Source of the DNA: Streptomyces sp. R33
GTDB lineage: Bacteria; Actinomycetota; Actinomycetes; Streptomycetales; Streptomycetaceae
NCBI RefSeq assembly: GCF_041200175.1
Contig: NZ_CP165727.1
Coordinates: 1,612,001 to 1,676,000 of the forward strand
Direction of reading: 5' to 3'
Length of the DNA stretch: 64,000 bases
The number at the start of each line of letters is the position of its first letter. The first letter of the stretch is position 1. The translations under genes were made by a program, and so were the position numbers. The notes beneath the pieces are model-generated. The model was not told where the DNA came from. It did not search any database and saw nothing but the letters and a program-made list of their open reading frames with translations. Shown one piece after another: positions 1-8,335 of this stretch.

Positions 1-138
1 GCGGGGCGGGGGGCGGCAGCACGCGCCATCGTGCCAGACCGGAGGCACCACATCTGTTCAGTTATTGGGCAGTTGACGGACCGTCGTGACCGGAAACGAT
101 CGAACAGCCAGGCGCCGTGAGCGAGTTCAGGCGGGCGT

Positions 139-1356
139 TCAGCGCTCCAGGACGAGCGCGATGCCCTGCCCGACCCCGATGCACAGCGTCGCCATGCCGG
201 TGCCCGAGCCGGCTGCGGCCAGCTGGTGCGCCACCGAGCCGGCCAGCCGCGCCCCGGACGCACCGAGCGGGTGGCCGATCGCAATGGCACCACCGCGCGG
301 ATTGACCACGGCCGGGTCCAGCTCCGGCCAGGCCGCGAGGCAGCCCAACGCCTGTGCGGCGAAAGCCTCGTTGAGCTCGAGGGCGGTGAGATCGGCCAGG
401 CTGCGGCCCGCCTTGGCGAGCGCCCGCTGCACGGCGTCGACCGGGCCCAGGCCGAACAGCTGCGGCTCGATGCCGGTGACCGCGGAGGCACTGATCCGGG
501 CGAGCGGCTCCCGGCCGGTGGCCGCCAGCCCCTCCTCGTCCGTCAGCAGCAGCGCCGCCGCGCCGTCGTTGAGCGGGGAGGCGTTGGCCGCCGTGACCGT
601 ACCCGTGCCGTCCGTCCGGAAGGCGGGCCTCAGGCGGGCCAGCGCCTCGGGGGTGGAGCCCTCGCGGATGCATTCGTCGCGTACGAGGTCCACACCGGGG
701 TACGGGACGACCTCGTCGTCGTACAGCCCGGCGGTCCAGGCGGCCGCGGCCTTGCGGTGGCTCTCCAGGGCGAACAGGTCCTGGGCCTCGCGGGTGATGC
801 CGTGCTTCTCGGCGATGAGTTCGGCGCCCTCGCCGAGCGAGCCCGTCCACTCCGCGGGCATGCGGGGGTTGGTCATCCGCCAGCCGAGGGTGGTGGACCA
901 CATCTGCTGGTGGCCGGCCGGGAAGGCCCGTTCCGGCTTCTGCACCACCCAGGGGGCGCGGCTCATCGACTCCACGCCGCCCGCGATGGCGACGGAGGCG
1001 TCGCCCAGCGCGATCGCCCGGGCAGCCTGGATCACCGCTTCGAGACCCGAACCGCAGAGCCGGTTGACGGTGACCCCGGGGACGGACACCGGGAGCCCGG
1101 CGAGCAGGACGGCCATCCGGGCCACGTCCCGGTTGTCCTCGCCCGCACCGTTGGCGTCGCCGAAGACGACGTCGTCGATCTGCGCGGGGTCGAGGTCGGG
1201 CGTACGGTCCACCAGCGCCCGCACGACGTGCGCGGCGAGGTCGTCCGGGCGGACCCCGGCGTAGGCGCCGCCGAACTTGCCGATCGGGGTGCGGACGGCG
1301 TCGACGACGTACACGTCGCGGACGCTGCGTCCGTCGCGGGCGGTGCGGATGCTCAT
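139..1356 (-). CDS. pcaF: thiolase, probably beta-ketoadipyl-CoA thiolase (PcaF/PaaJ-like)
   Basis: The 405-residue protein is a type II thiolase. Cys101 in NRLCGSG is the acyl-carrying nucleophile; His362 in GHPLGASG and Cys392 in CIGVGQG complete the active site. The stretch around GEDNRDVARMAVLLAGLP and the TTLGWRMTNP block resemble PcaF/PaaJ, which cleave beta-ketoadipyl-CoA to succinyl-CoA and acetyl-CoA in aromatic degradation, more than biosynthetic acetoacetyl-CoA thiolases. No other pca or paa gene is visible, so the substrate is inferred. The ATG at 1356 is preceded by AGGAG at a 7-nt spacing; the frame stays open upstream, but that part is low-complexity and unlike thiolases. Confidence 0.9.
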   Translation of the reverse strand: MSIRTARDGRSVRDVYVVDAVRTPIGKFGGAYAGVRPDDLAAHVVRALVDRTPDLDPAQIDDVVFGDANGAGEDNRDVARMAVLLAGLPVSVPGVTVNRLCGSGLEAVIQAARAIALGDASVAIAGGVESMSRAPWVVQKPERAFPAGHQQMWSTTLGWRMTNPRMPAEWTGSLGEGAELIAEKHGITREAQDLFALESHRKAAAAWTAGLYDDEVVPYPGVDLVRDECIREGSTPEALARLRPAFRTDGTGTVTAANASPLNDGAAALLLTDEEGLAATGREPLARISASAVTGIEPQLFGLGPVDAVQRALAKAGRSLADLTALELNEAFAAQALGCLAAWPELDPAVVNPRGGAIAIGHPLGASGARLAGSVAHQLAAAGSGTGMATLCIGVGQGIALVLER

Positions 1357-1645
1357 CGGGGCTCTCCTGGGCGGATCCGTACGGGCGGCGCCGGGGCGGT
1401 GCCGGGGTCGGCACCCGGTACGGCGCCGGGCGCGCCCGGTGGGGCGCGCCCGCAGTCTCCGTCCGCAGGTCACCGCCTGTCAACGGCCCTCCGCCGGCCA
1501 TGGGCGGACGGCCTCGGCGAGGCGGGGCGGACGGTCACGGGGCTGCGGTCACGGGCGTGCCGCCGTGGGCCCGCCGCCGTGGGCCCGCCGTGACGAGCCG
1601 GCCGTCACCGCCCGCTGTCACCGGCCTGCCGCCGCGGGCCCGCCG
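1357..1645. other. GC-rich intergenic stretch between two minus-strand genes
   Basis: These 289 bases separate the LacI-type gene from the thiolase on the same strand. They contain short tandem repeats of the CCGCCGTGGGCCCG type near 1557-1640 and several small inverted repeats. The stretch probably holds the LacI gene's terminator and the thiolase promoter, but no clear -10/-35 can be assigned. Confidence 0.4.
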
Positions 1646-2659
1646 TCAGGTCGACTCCCGGTGGACGGCCACGGCGGCGATCAGGTCGTGCCGCTGCGTG
1701 ATCTCGGACGGCTCGCGCACCGCCTGGTCCACCAGCGCGGCCAGGTGGTCCCCGGTCGGCAGCTCGATCTGCACGGTGCTCAGCCGGGGCCGCAGCAGCC
1801 GGCCGATGAGCAGGTCGTCCGCGCCCATGACCGCGACGTCCTCGGGGACCCGCAGGCCCTCGTCGAGCAGGGCGCGCATCAGCAGCATCGCGTACTCGTC
1901 GTTGTACGCGAACACCGCGTCCAGGCCGAGGGAGCGCCAGCGGGAGGCCAGGGCGGCGGCCGACTCCTCCGAGTAGGCCATCGGGAGGGGCTCGATCGCG
2001 GCGGCCCCGATCGAGCGGGCACCCTCCAGCCGGGGCGCGGAGAAGAGCTCCAGCCCCTCCTCCTCGGGGACGACGACGCCGATCCGCCGGTGGCCCCGCC
2101 CGACGAGGTGGGCGGCGGCCCGGGCGCCGACCTCGCGCTGGTCCATGACCAGGGCGTGGGCCCCGGGGACACCGACCGGGCCCATCGTTATCACCGCGCG
2201 GGCGCCGGCCCGCTTGAGCGTGGCCACGTTGTGCGCGGACAGGGTGATCTCGCCGAGGGAGATCACTGCGACCGGGCGCAGCTCGGCCCAGGCGCGCGCG
2301 GCCTCGTCGCCGCTGAGGCCGAGGCTGCCGTACTGGACCACGGTGTAGTCAAGGCGGCGCAGCGACCACTGGAGCTCGTTGAGGAAGGCGCTGTAGAGCG
2401 GGCCGATCGGGACGTGCGAGGTGGGCAGCAGCACGATCCGGGTGTGCCCGGCGCGCAGGCTGCGGGCGGCGGCGTGCGGCACGTACCCGAGTTCCTCGGC
2501 GGCCTGGCGGACCTTGCGGCGGGTCGGTTCGCTGATGCGTACGGCTTCCGCGTTGTTCAGGACGTACGAGACCGTCGCGCGCGACACACCGGCGAGCCGG
2601 GCCACGTCGGCGCTGGTCGGCACGGGGGCCGGCTTCGGCGATTTCGATGACTGTGACAT
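1646..2659 (-). CDS. LacI-family transcriptional regulator
   Basis: This 337-residue regulator has a LacI helix-turn-helix at about residues 14-65 (TSADVARLAGVSRATVSYVL, then the hinge around AARSLRAG) followed by a periplasmic-binding-protein-like sensor domain. It is divergent from the MFS transporter at 3015, so it most likely represses that gene and the linked hydrolase and amidase; the effector is not evident. The ATG at 2659 is chosen because the family N-terminus fits there; an in-frame ATG 30 nt upstream is possible. A candidate CG-centred operator lies in the divergent region. Confidence 0.93.
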   Translation of the reverse strand: MSQSSKSPKPAPVPTSADVARLAGVSRATVSYVLNNAEAVRISEPTRRKVRQAAEELGYVPHAAARSLRAGHTRIVLLPTSHVPIGPLYSAFLNELQWSLRRLDYTVVQYGSLGLSGDEAARAWAELRPVAVISLGEITLSAHNVATLKRAGARAVITMGPVGVPGAHALVMDQREVGARAAAHLVGRGHRRIGVVVPEEEGLELFSAPRLEGARSIGAAAIEPLPMAYSEESAAALASRWRSLGLDAVFAYNDEYAMLLMRALLDEGLRVPEDVAVMGADDLLIGRLLRPRLSTVQIELPTGDHLAALVDQAVREPSEITQRHDLIAAVAVHREST

Positions 2660-3014
2660 TGCCGTGGCATCTTTCCAGACCGGTTGCACCCGAGGGCTAG
2701 CGGATGGCCGGAAACGAATGCTACACAGTGGTTACACGATTCATTGACACGTGTAACCCGGGTTCCACATCCCGTTCCCCGGGGCCGCGCACCACGTGTC
2801 CGACCGTGTCCCGCCGTGCCGTCGCCCTGTCGTGTTCCGTCGCACCCCCGCCGTCACGCCAGGGCGGCGCGCACCCTCTCCGCACTCCCTCTGCACTGCC
2901 TCCGAGCACCCCTCTGCGCCCCTCCTCCCCGCCTCCCCCACACGCCTCCCCCGTTCCTCGCGCCCCACCCTCACCCACCCTCGTCCGCCCGAAGAACCCG
3001 CCCAGGAGGGCACC
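2660..3014. promoter_or_regulatory. divergent control region, LacI gene / MFS gene
   Basis: This 355-base region separates the divergent LacI and MFS genes. The LacI-proximal part is relatively AT-rich. GGTTACAC (2730-2737) is repeated inverted as GTGTAACC (2751-2758), and ACACGTGT (2747-2754) is a perfect CG-centred palindrome of the kind LacI proteins bind. TTGACA at 2744-2749 could be a -35 box for the MFS transcript. From about 2880 to 3000 the plus strand is strikingly pyrimidine-rich and probably an untranslated leader; ORFs running through it lack family similarity. Confidence 0.5.
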
Positions 3015-4289
3015 GTGGCCCTTTCCTCCCCTGGCGCCGGCACCGCCGGAGCCACCCCCGACGACGCCTCCGCCGCACCCGCCGCTACCGCCCCGCGCGG
3101 TCCCGGACGCGGCCTGTTCGCGTTGCTGCTCGTCGGCAACAGCGCGATGTACGCGCTCTACATCGGCGTCGCCGGTGTCCTGCTCGCCCTGCAGGTCGAA
3201 GACGTCGACCCGGCGAACAAGGTCTCCAACTTCGGCCTGATCGCAGGGGTCTCGGCGATCTTCGCCACGGTCTTCAACCCGGTCGCCGGCGCGCTGTCCG
3301 ACCGCAGCGGACGGCGCAATCCCTGGATCCTCGGCGGCGGACTCGCCGCCGTACCGGCGATGTTCCTGCTCGGCTTCGCCGACACGATCCTGCTGATCAC
3401 GATCGCCTGGTGCCTCGGCCAGGCCGTCATGAACGTCTACCAGGCCGCCATCACCTCCGTGGTCCCCGACCGGGTCCCGAAGTCCGCCCGTGGCAAGGCC
3501 TCCGCGGCCGTCGGGCTCGGCCTGCCCTTCGGCTCCACCCTGGGCGCGCTGCTCGGCGCCGCCTTCTCGGAGGACTACCGCACCGGGTACCTCGTCTTCG
3601 GCGCGATCGTGGCGGGCGCCGCGGTCCTGTTCACCGCCTGCTCGCGCGAGGTGCGGCTCCCGGCGCGCGCTCCGATGCCCGTGAAGGCGCAGCTCGCCGC
3701 GTTCACCGGCGCCCTGCGGGACCACGACTTCCGATGGGCCTTCATCGGGCGGGCGCTGCTCGTCCTCGGGTACTTCGCGGTCAGCGGCTACCAGCTGTAC
3801 ATCCTCCAGGACCACACGGCGCTGCCCGACGGCATGGAGCCGGAGGCCGCGGTGGCTGTGCTGATGCCGCTGACCAGCGTGGCGATGGTCGTCTCCACGG
3901 TCCTCGGCGGCTACCTCTCCGACCGGTTCGACCGCCGCAAGCTCTTCGTGGGCGCCGCCGCGCTGCTGTCGGCCGTCGCCCTCGTGATCCCGGCCGTGTC
4001 GACGAGCTGGGCGGCGATGCTGGCCTTCGCGGTCGTCAACGGGCTCGCCTTCGGCTGCTACATGGCCGTGGACACGGCGCTGGTGACGATGGTGCTCCCG
4101 AAGGCGCAGGACGCGGCCCGCGACATGGGCGTGCTCAACATCGCCAACGCGGGTCCGCAGATCATCGCCCCGTTCGTCGCCTCGGTGATCGTCTCGCTGA
4201 GCGGCGGCTACACCGCGCTGTTCGTCGTCGCGGCGGTCCTGTCGGTGGCGGGCGCGCTGGCGGTGAAGCCGATCCGCAGCGTGCGGTGA
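3015..4289 (+). CDS. MFS transporter
   Basis: The 424-residue membrane protein has about 12 hydrophobic segments and the major facilitator loop motif GALSDRSGRR between TM2 and TM3, echoed as GYLSDRFDRR in the second half. The start is the GTG at 3015, preceded by AGGAGG at 3004-3009; the frame is open upstream, but that extension is proline/serine-rich and not transporter-like. It is transcribed away from the LacI regulator and toward a hydrolase and an amidase, which suggests uptake or export of a small amide or ester substrate. The substrate cannot be read from sequence. Confidence 0.92.
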   Translation: MALSSPGAGTAGATPDDASAAPAATAPRGPGRGLFALLLVGNSAMYALYIGVAGVLLALQVEDVDPANKVSNFGLIAGVSAIFATVFNPVAGALSDRSGRRNPWILGGGLAAVPAMFLLGFADTILLITIAWCLGQAVMNVYQAAITSVVPDRVPKSARGKASAAVGLGLPFGSTLGALLGAAFSEDYRTGYLVFGAIVAGAAVLFTACSREVRLPARAPMPVKAQLAAFTGALRDHDFRWAFIGRALLVLGYFAVSGYQLYILQDHTALPDGMEPEAAVAVLMPLTSVAMVVSTVLGGYLSDRFDRRKLFVGAAALLSAVALVIPAVSTSWAAMLAFAVVNGLAFGCYMAVDTALVTMVLPKAQDAARDMGVLNIANAGPQIIAPFVASVIVSLSGGYTALFVVAAVLSVAGALAVKPIRSVR

Positions 4290-4405
4290 GGGCCGGCGGG
4301 CAACCGCCGCTGTCGGTTCCGGGGCTCCTCGACACTCGCCCTCCCGGCTACCGGCCCTCCCCCGCTTCTGTCGTGCACTCTCTTTTCCCGAGAAAGGCAT
4401 TCAGC

Positions 4406-5110
4406 GTGCAACTGCACACCCACACCTGGGGCGAGGGCGACCGCGTCGCGCTCCTGATCCACGGCATGATGGCCGACCACCGGACCTGGCGCCGGGTGGG
4501 CCCCGCGCTCGCCGAGCGCGGGTACCGCGTCATCGCCGTGGACCTACGGGGCCACGGCGCCAGCGGGCGCGGCGAGTACAGCCCTGAGCTCTTCGCGGAC
4601 GACGTGGTCGAAACCCTGCCGACCGGCGCCGACCTCGCCGTGGGACACTCGCTGGGCGGGCTGACCCTCTCCCTCGCAGCGGACCGGCTGAAGCCCGAGC
4701 GGGCGGTGTTCTCCGACCCGGCCTGGCACCTGGCCAGCCCGGCCGAGGGGCTGGGTCCGGAGGCGTTCGCGCAGTTCAAGTCCGCGCCCAGGGAGCAGAT
4801 CCGGGCGATGAACCCGCGCTGGGAGGAGGCGGACGTCGACGTCGAGGTGAAGACCCTGGCCCTGTGGGACGAGTCGACGGCGCTGAGCCTGGCCCCGCTG
4901 TTCGGCACGGACCTGCTGCCGGCGGCGCCGGTGGTTCCCTCCCTCGTACAGCTCGCCGACCCGAGCTTCCTCATCTCCCCGGAGCGCGCCGCGCTCCTCG
5001 AGGAGCGCGGCTTCGAGGTGCGGTCCGTCGCCGGCGCCGGACACACCATCCACCGGGACGACTTCGACGGCTTCATGGCCTCGCTGGAAGGCTGGGTCCA
5101 ACCGCTCTAG
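4406..5110 (+). CDS. alpha/beta hydrolase
   Basis: This 234-residue alpha/beta-hydrolase-fold enzyme has an HG oxyanion motif (LLIHGMMAD), the nucleophile elbow GHSLGG with Ser82, and a likely catalytic His213 in GAGHTIH. It is expected to be cytoplasmic, with no signal peptide. The GTG at 4406 follows GAAAGG at a suitable distance; the long open frame upstream overlaps the MFS gene out of frame and is spurious. It lies 116 bases after the transporter on the same strand and is probably co-regulated by the LacI protein. The substrate is unknown. Confidence 0.9.
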   Translation: MQLHTHTWGEGDRVALLIHGMMADHRTWRRVGPALAERGYRVIAVDLRGHGASGRGEYSPELFADDVVETLPTGADLAVGHSLGGLTLSLAADRLKPERAVFSDPAWHLASPAEGLGPEAFAQFKSAPREQIRAMNPRWEEADVDVEVKTLALWDESTALSLAPLFGTDLLPAAPVVPSLVQLADPSFLISPERAALLEERGFEVRSVAGAGHTIHRDDFDGFMASLEGWVQPL

Positions 5111-5122
5111 CCACCTTCGGCC

Positions 5123-5164
5123 CCTCCCCGTTACCGTCGGCCCTACCGAGCGGTAACGGGGAGG
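5123..5164 (+). promoter_or_regulatory. long hairpin that includes the amidase ribosome binding site
   Basis: CCTCCCCGTTACCG (5123-5136) is perfectly inverted as CGGTAACGGGGAGG (5151-5164). Inner TCGG/CCGA bases extend the stem. The right arm ends in GGGGAGG, the Shine-Dalgarno sequence of the amidase whose ATG is at 5169. The structure starts 12 nt after the hydrolase stop, so it could terminate upstream transcription, mask the amidase ribosome binding site on read-through mRNA, or both. Confidence 0.75.
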
Positions 5165-5168
5165 TCCG

Positions 5169-6599
5169 ATGTCGGTGACGTCAGGTGCGAATGCTTCGAC
5201 TGTGCCTTCTGTCTGTTCCGGTTTGGCGGACACGGCGAAGGCACTCGCCGAAGAAGGCGTCTGCGCACGCCGGTTGACCGAGGAGGCGCTGGAGCGGATC
5301 GCGGCCGCGCAGCCCGAGCTCAACGCCTTCCGGATCGTACGGACCGAGGCCGCGCTCGCCGAGGCGGACGCGGCCGACCGGCGGCTGGCCGCGGGCGAGC
5401 GGCTCCCGCTGCTCGGCGTACCGGTCGCCGTCAAGGACGACATGGACGTGGCCGGGGAGCCGACCGCGTTCGGCTGCGCCGGGGAGTTCCCGCCGAAGAC
5501 CGCCGACAGCGAGGCCGTACGGAGGCTGCGCGCGGCCGGCGCGGTCATCGTCGGCAAGACCCAGACGCCGGAGCTGGGGCAGTGGCCCTTCACCGAGGGC
5601 CCGGCGTTCGGCGAGACCCGCAATCCGTGGAACCCGGCCCACACGCCCGGCGGTTCCTCCGGCGGCTCGGCGGCCGCCGTGGCCGCGGGGCTGGTCCCCG
5701 CGGCGCTCGGGTCCGACGGGGCGGGTTCGGTACGGATCCCCGCGGCCTGGACGCATCTGGTGGGGGTCAAACCGCAGCGGGGACGCATCTCCACCTGGCC
5801 GGAGCCGGAGTCGTTCCACGGACTGACGGTCAACGGCGTGCTGGCCCGCACGGTCGCCGACGCGGCGCTCCTGCTGGACGCCGCGAGCGGCCAGCACCCC
5901 GGGGACCGCCACCACCCGGCACCCGTCTCGGCCCTCGAGGCGACCCGCCGCACTCCGCGCCGGCTGCGCATCGCCCTGTCGTTCGCGATGGCCTTCACGG
6001 CGACGCCGAAGTCCCTGGATCCGGAGGTCCGTTCGGCCGTGGAGCGACTGGCCGGGCGGCTGGAGTCGCTGGGCCACGAGGTGGTCCCGGCGGACCCGCG
6101 CTACGGGCAGATCGGCCTGACCTTCGTCCCCCGGGCGACCCGGGGCGTACGGGACTGGGCTTCGCGGGTGCCGGACCCCGCCCTGCTGGACCCGCGCACG
6201 CACGAGGCGATGCGCACGGGCCGCATCCTGGGCGGGCTGCCGCTACGGGTGTCCCGCCGGGCGGAAGTGCTGCTGCGGCGGCGGATCGGGGAGATCTTCG
6301 GCAGGTTCGACGTGGTCCTGACCCCGACGACGGCCACTCCACCGCTGCGGATCGGGGCCCTGTCCGGACTCGGGGCGATGGCCACGGACCGGGCGATGAT
6401 CGCGGCCTGCCCGTACGCCTGGACGTGGAACGTCCTGGGCTGGCCGGGGGTCAACATCCCGGCGGGCCTCACGAAGACGGGCCTCCCGATGGGAGCCCAA
6501 CTCCTGGGCCCGGAGGGCGCGGAACCGCTGCTGCTGAGCCTGGCAGCACAGGCGGAGGCGGCGGGGGCGTGGGTGCAGAGGTGGCCGGGCGGGGGGTGA
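5169..6599 (+). CDS. amidase (amidase-signature family)
   Basis: This 476-residue amidase-signature hydrolase has the Ser-cisSer-Lys triad: Lys89 in VAVKDD, cis-Ser163 in GGSSGGS and nucleophile Ser187 in GSDGAGSVR. The 74- and 24-residue spacings match the family, although one Gly of the usual GGS is Ala. It cleaves a carboxamide bond; substrate unknown. The ATG has a strong GGGGAGG ribosome binding site, but that site lies inside a long hairpin. It follows the MFS transporter and hydrolase and probably forms a catabolic unit with them. No signal peptide is visible. Confidence 0.93.
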   Translation: MSVTSGANASTVPSVCSGLADTAKALAEEGVCARRLTEEALERIAAAQPELNAFRIVRTEAALAEADAADRRLAAGERLPLLGVPVAVKDDMDVAGEPTAFGCAGEFPPKTADSEAVRRLRAAGAVIVGKTQTPELGQWPFTEGPAFGETRNPWNPAHTPGGSSGGSAAAVAAGLVPAALGSDGAGSVRIPAAWTHLVGVKPQRGRISTWPEPESFHGLTVNGVLARTVADAALLLDAASGQHPGDRHHPAPVSALEATRRTPRRLRIALSFAMAFTATPKSLDPEVRSAVERLAGRLESLGHEVVPADPRYGQIGLTFVPRATRGVRDWASRVPDPALLDPRTHEAMRTGRILGGLPLRVSRRAEVLLRRRIGEIFGRFDVVLTPTTATPPLRIGALSGLGAMATDRAMIAACPYAWTWNVLGWPGVNIPAGLTKTGLPMGAQLLGPEGAEPLLLSLAAQAEAAGAWVQRWPGGG

Positions 6600-6644
6600 A
6601 GGGGCGGGGATGAAGGGGCGGGGGCGGAGCGGGGCGGAGCGGGG

Positions 6645-6930
6645 GCAGCTCGGGGTCCGCGTGCTCGGCGTCGGATGAGCTGACCGCGAGCCAGGAGCGA
6701 GGCCGACCACTCGGCGCCGGAGAGGCCGGCCGGGACGGAGTCCGTCGGGGTCTGCGTGCTCGGGGTCGGGAGAGTGGATCGGGATGACGGGGGGCGGGGT
6801 CTGCATGGGCGGCGTCCGGAGCGTGCATCGGGATGACGGGGGGCGGGGTCTGTGTAGGCGGCGTCGGGAGGGTGGATCGGGGGCCGGGGGGCGGGGTATG
6901 CGTGAGCGGCGTCGGAGGAGTGTCCGGGGG
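6645..6930. repeat. left minisatellite, 48-49 bp tandem repeats
   Basis: The GGGGT core recurs at 6652, 6747, 6796, 6845 and 6893, spaced 95 (two periods), 49, 49 and 48 bases. Units share the layout GGGGTCTGCGTG, then GGCGTCGGGAG, then TGGATCGGGATGACGG. The unit between 6652 and 6747 is replaced by unrelated sequence. The array merges into the left arm of the large inverted repeat. No coding potential with normal codon bias is seen. Confidence 0.8.
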
Positions 6931-7375
6931 CGTCCCGTCAGTCCACTGTCCTTCCGTGTCGTGCCGGTCCCTCAAGGGCGCTCCTTCGTCGCGTCGCTTC
7001 GCGATGTCGCTGCGCTCCACCCTTGACCGACCGACCCGCCCCGGAATGCCATAAGACTGCCGGGAAGCCCCCGAAGGATGGCCAGGGGGTTCATGTTCCG
7101 ATGAGGGCCCCTCAGAGATGCCGAGCAGGGGCCCCTGTCCATCCGCACCCCATTCCCCGGGACCACCGATCAAGAGCAGGATGGGGCCAGGGGGAGGCCA
7201 CAGTCCTCTGAAGGGCCCAAAGGAAGCCCTTTTCCGGACCCGGGCAGGGTCAACCCGCACCAGACAGCGATGAGATGACGCTGCAGTGCCTGTCCGGCCG
7301 TGGACGCCCCAAATCGCTACGCGCTCCGCCCGGCTCGGCGTCCGCCGGCCGTCTGGGGCTGGACACAAGCCGCCC
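6881..7375 (+). repeat. left arm of a roughly 490-bp imperfect inverted repeat
   Basis: This arm is the imperfect reverse complement of 7563-8060. Exact blocks include 46 bases (6911-6956 against 7983-8028), 27 bases (7174-7200 against 7736-7762) and 19 bases (7347-7365 against 7571-7589). Paired coordinates sum to 14936-14939 throughout, so the arms are collinear with very few net indels around an axis near 7468. ORFs here change frame freely between arms, and the region looks non-coding. Confidence 0.85.
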
Positions 7376-7562
7376 AGACACCTACCCGGGCGGGTTTTCG
7401 GGCGTCTGCACGCCATTTGGGGCGAAAAGCGGGCGAGAAGGAGCCTGATGCCGGATTTTTCAACCCCTCACTCCGACAAGCGCCCACTCACATCTCAACC
7501 GGGCACCAAAATGGGACAAACAACGCGCAGTCGCATCCCACGCCGGACCGTGCCGGCGGTTG
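7376..7562. other. central spacer of the large inverted repeat
   Basis: These roughly 190 bases lie between the inverted arms. They are less GC-rich than their surroundings, with AAAA and TTTTT runs at about 7430-7525. No gene, tRNA or obvious promoter is seen. Confidence 0.6.
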
Positions 7563-8060
7563 GCGGTCTATGTCCAGCCCCAGACGGCCGTCAGCCGCCA
7601 AGCCGGGAGGAGCGCGTAGCGAATTGATGCGTCCGCGGGCCCACTCCTACCGGCAGGGGCATCTGGTCGCTGTCTGGTGCAGGTTGACCCTGCCTGGGTG
7701 CGGAAAGTGCTTCCTATGGGCCCTTCAGGGGACCTTGGCCTCCCCCTGGCCCCATCCTGCTCCGGCTCGGCGGTCCTGGGCACTGACTCCGGATGGACAG
7801 GGGCTCCTGCTCGGCATCTCTGATCGGGGCTGGTCGGAATCCGAACCCCCCGGCCATCCTTCGGGGGCGTCCCGGCAGTCTGTTGTCTTTCCGGGGTGGG
7901 CCGGGCAGTCAAGGGTGGCCGAAGGCCATCGCGAAGCGACGCGACGACGAAGGAGGAGCGCCCTTGACGGCCCGGACCGCCCCGGAAGGACAGTGGACTG
8001 ACGGGACGCCCCCGGACACTCCTCCGACACCGCTCACACATACCCCGCCCCCACGCCCCG
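7563..8060 (-). repeat. right arm of the roughly 490-bp imperfect inverted repeat
   Basis: This is the partner of 6881-7375 in the opposite orientation. Within each arm TCAAGGG and CCCTTGA are themselves inverted (6972-7026 in the left arm, 7906-7968 in the right). A stem-loop could therefore form inside each arm as well as between arms. Substitutions are scattered, as expected for an old duplication or a structured RNA rather than for a protein gene. Confidence 0.85.
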
Positions 8061-8190
8061 GCCGACCTTTCCGCCGCCGCCCCCGTCACCCCGCCCCCCA
8101 CGCCCCGGCTGACCTTTCCGCCGCCGCCCCCGCGACCCCGCCCCGCGTCCCGCCCGCCCCTCCCGACACCGCTCACACCCCGCCCCCTGA
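8021..8190. repeat. right minisatellite, about 47-bp tandem repeats
   Basis: CCACGCCCCGGC recurs at 8051 and 8098, each time followed by GACCTTTCCGCCGCCG. CCGACACCGCTCACA recurs near 8024 and 8164, about three periods apart. The array is the C-rich mirror of the G-rich repeats at 6645-6930, which extends the symmetry of the locus outward. From 8190 to 8250 the sequence stays C-rich with no feature I can name. Confidence 0.7.
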
Positions 8191-8252
8191 CCCCCGGCCG
8201 CCACCCCTCCCGCCCCCGTCCGCCACACCACTCCCCGCCCCTCAACAACCCG

Positions 8253-8299
8253 TTGAAAGATCCCCGGTCTGCAGTAAGTTTCTCTTGGGAACTAACTGC
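8253..8299 (+). promoter_or_regulatory. promoter with overlapping operator for the O-methyltransferase
   Basis: TTGAAA (8253-8258) and TAAGTT (8275-8280) are separated by 16 bases and form a plausible -35/-10 pair. GCAGTAAGTT (8271-8280) is inverted as AACTAACTGC (8290-8299) with a 9-base spacer and one mismatched pair. The palindrome covers the -10 box, as a repressor operator would. The cognate regulator is not adjacent. Confidence 0.55.
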
Positions 8300-8335
8300 C
8301 AGCGAGCATGACAACAAAGGGGAGCGGGAGCACAC

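Noticed and set aside
6645..6930. Possible CRISPR array
   Set aside because: Units are contiguous 48-49 bp tandem repeats without unique spacers, and no cas genes are present.
7300..8001. Possible protein genes inside the inverted repeat
   Set aside because: Frames open in both arms on both strands only because the region is GC-rich. Similar peptides appear because the DNA is duplicated, with no third-position bias.
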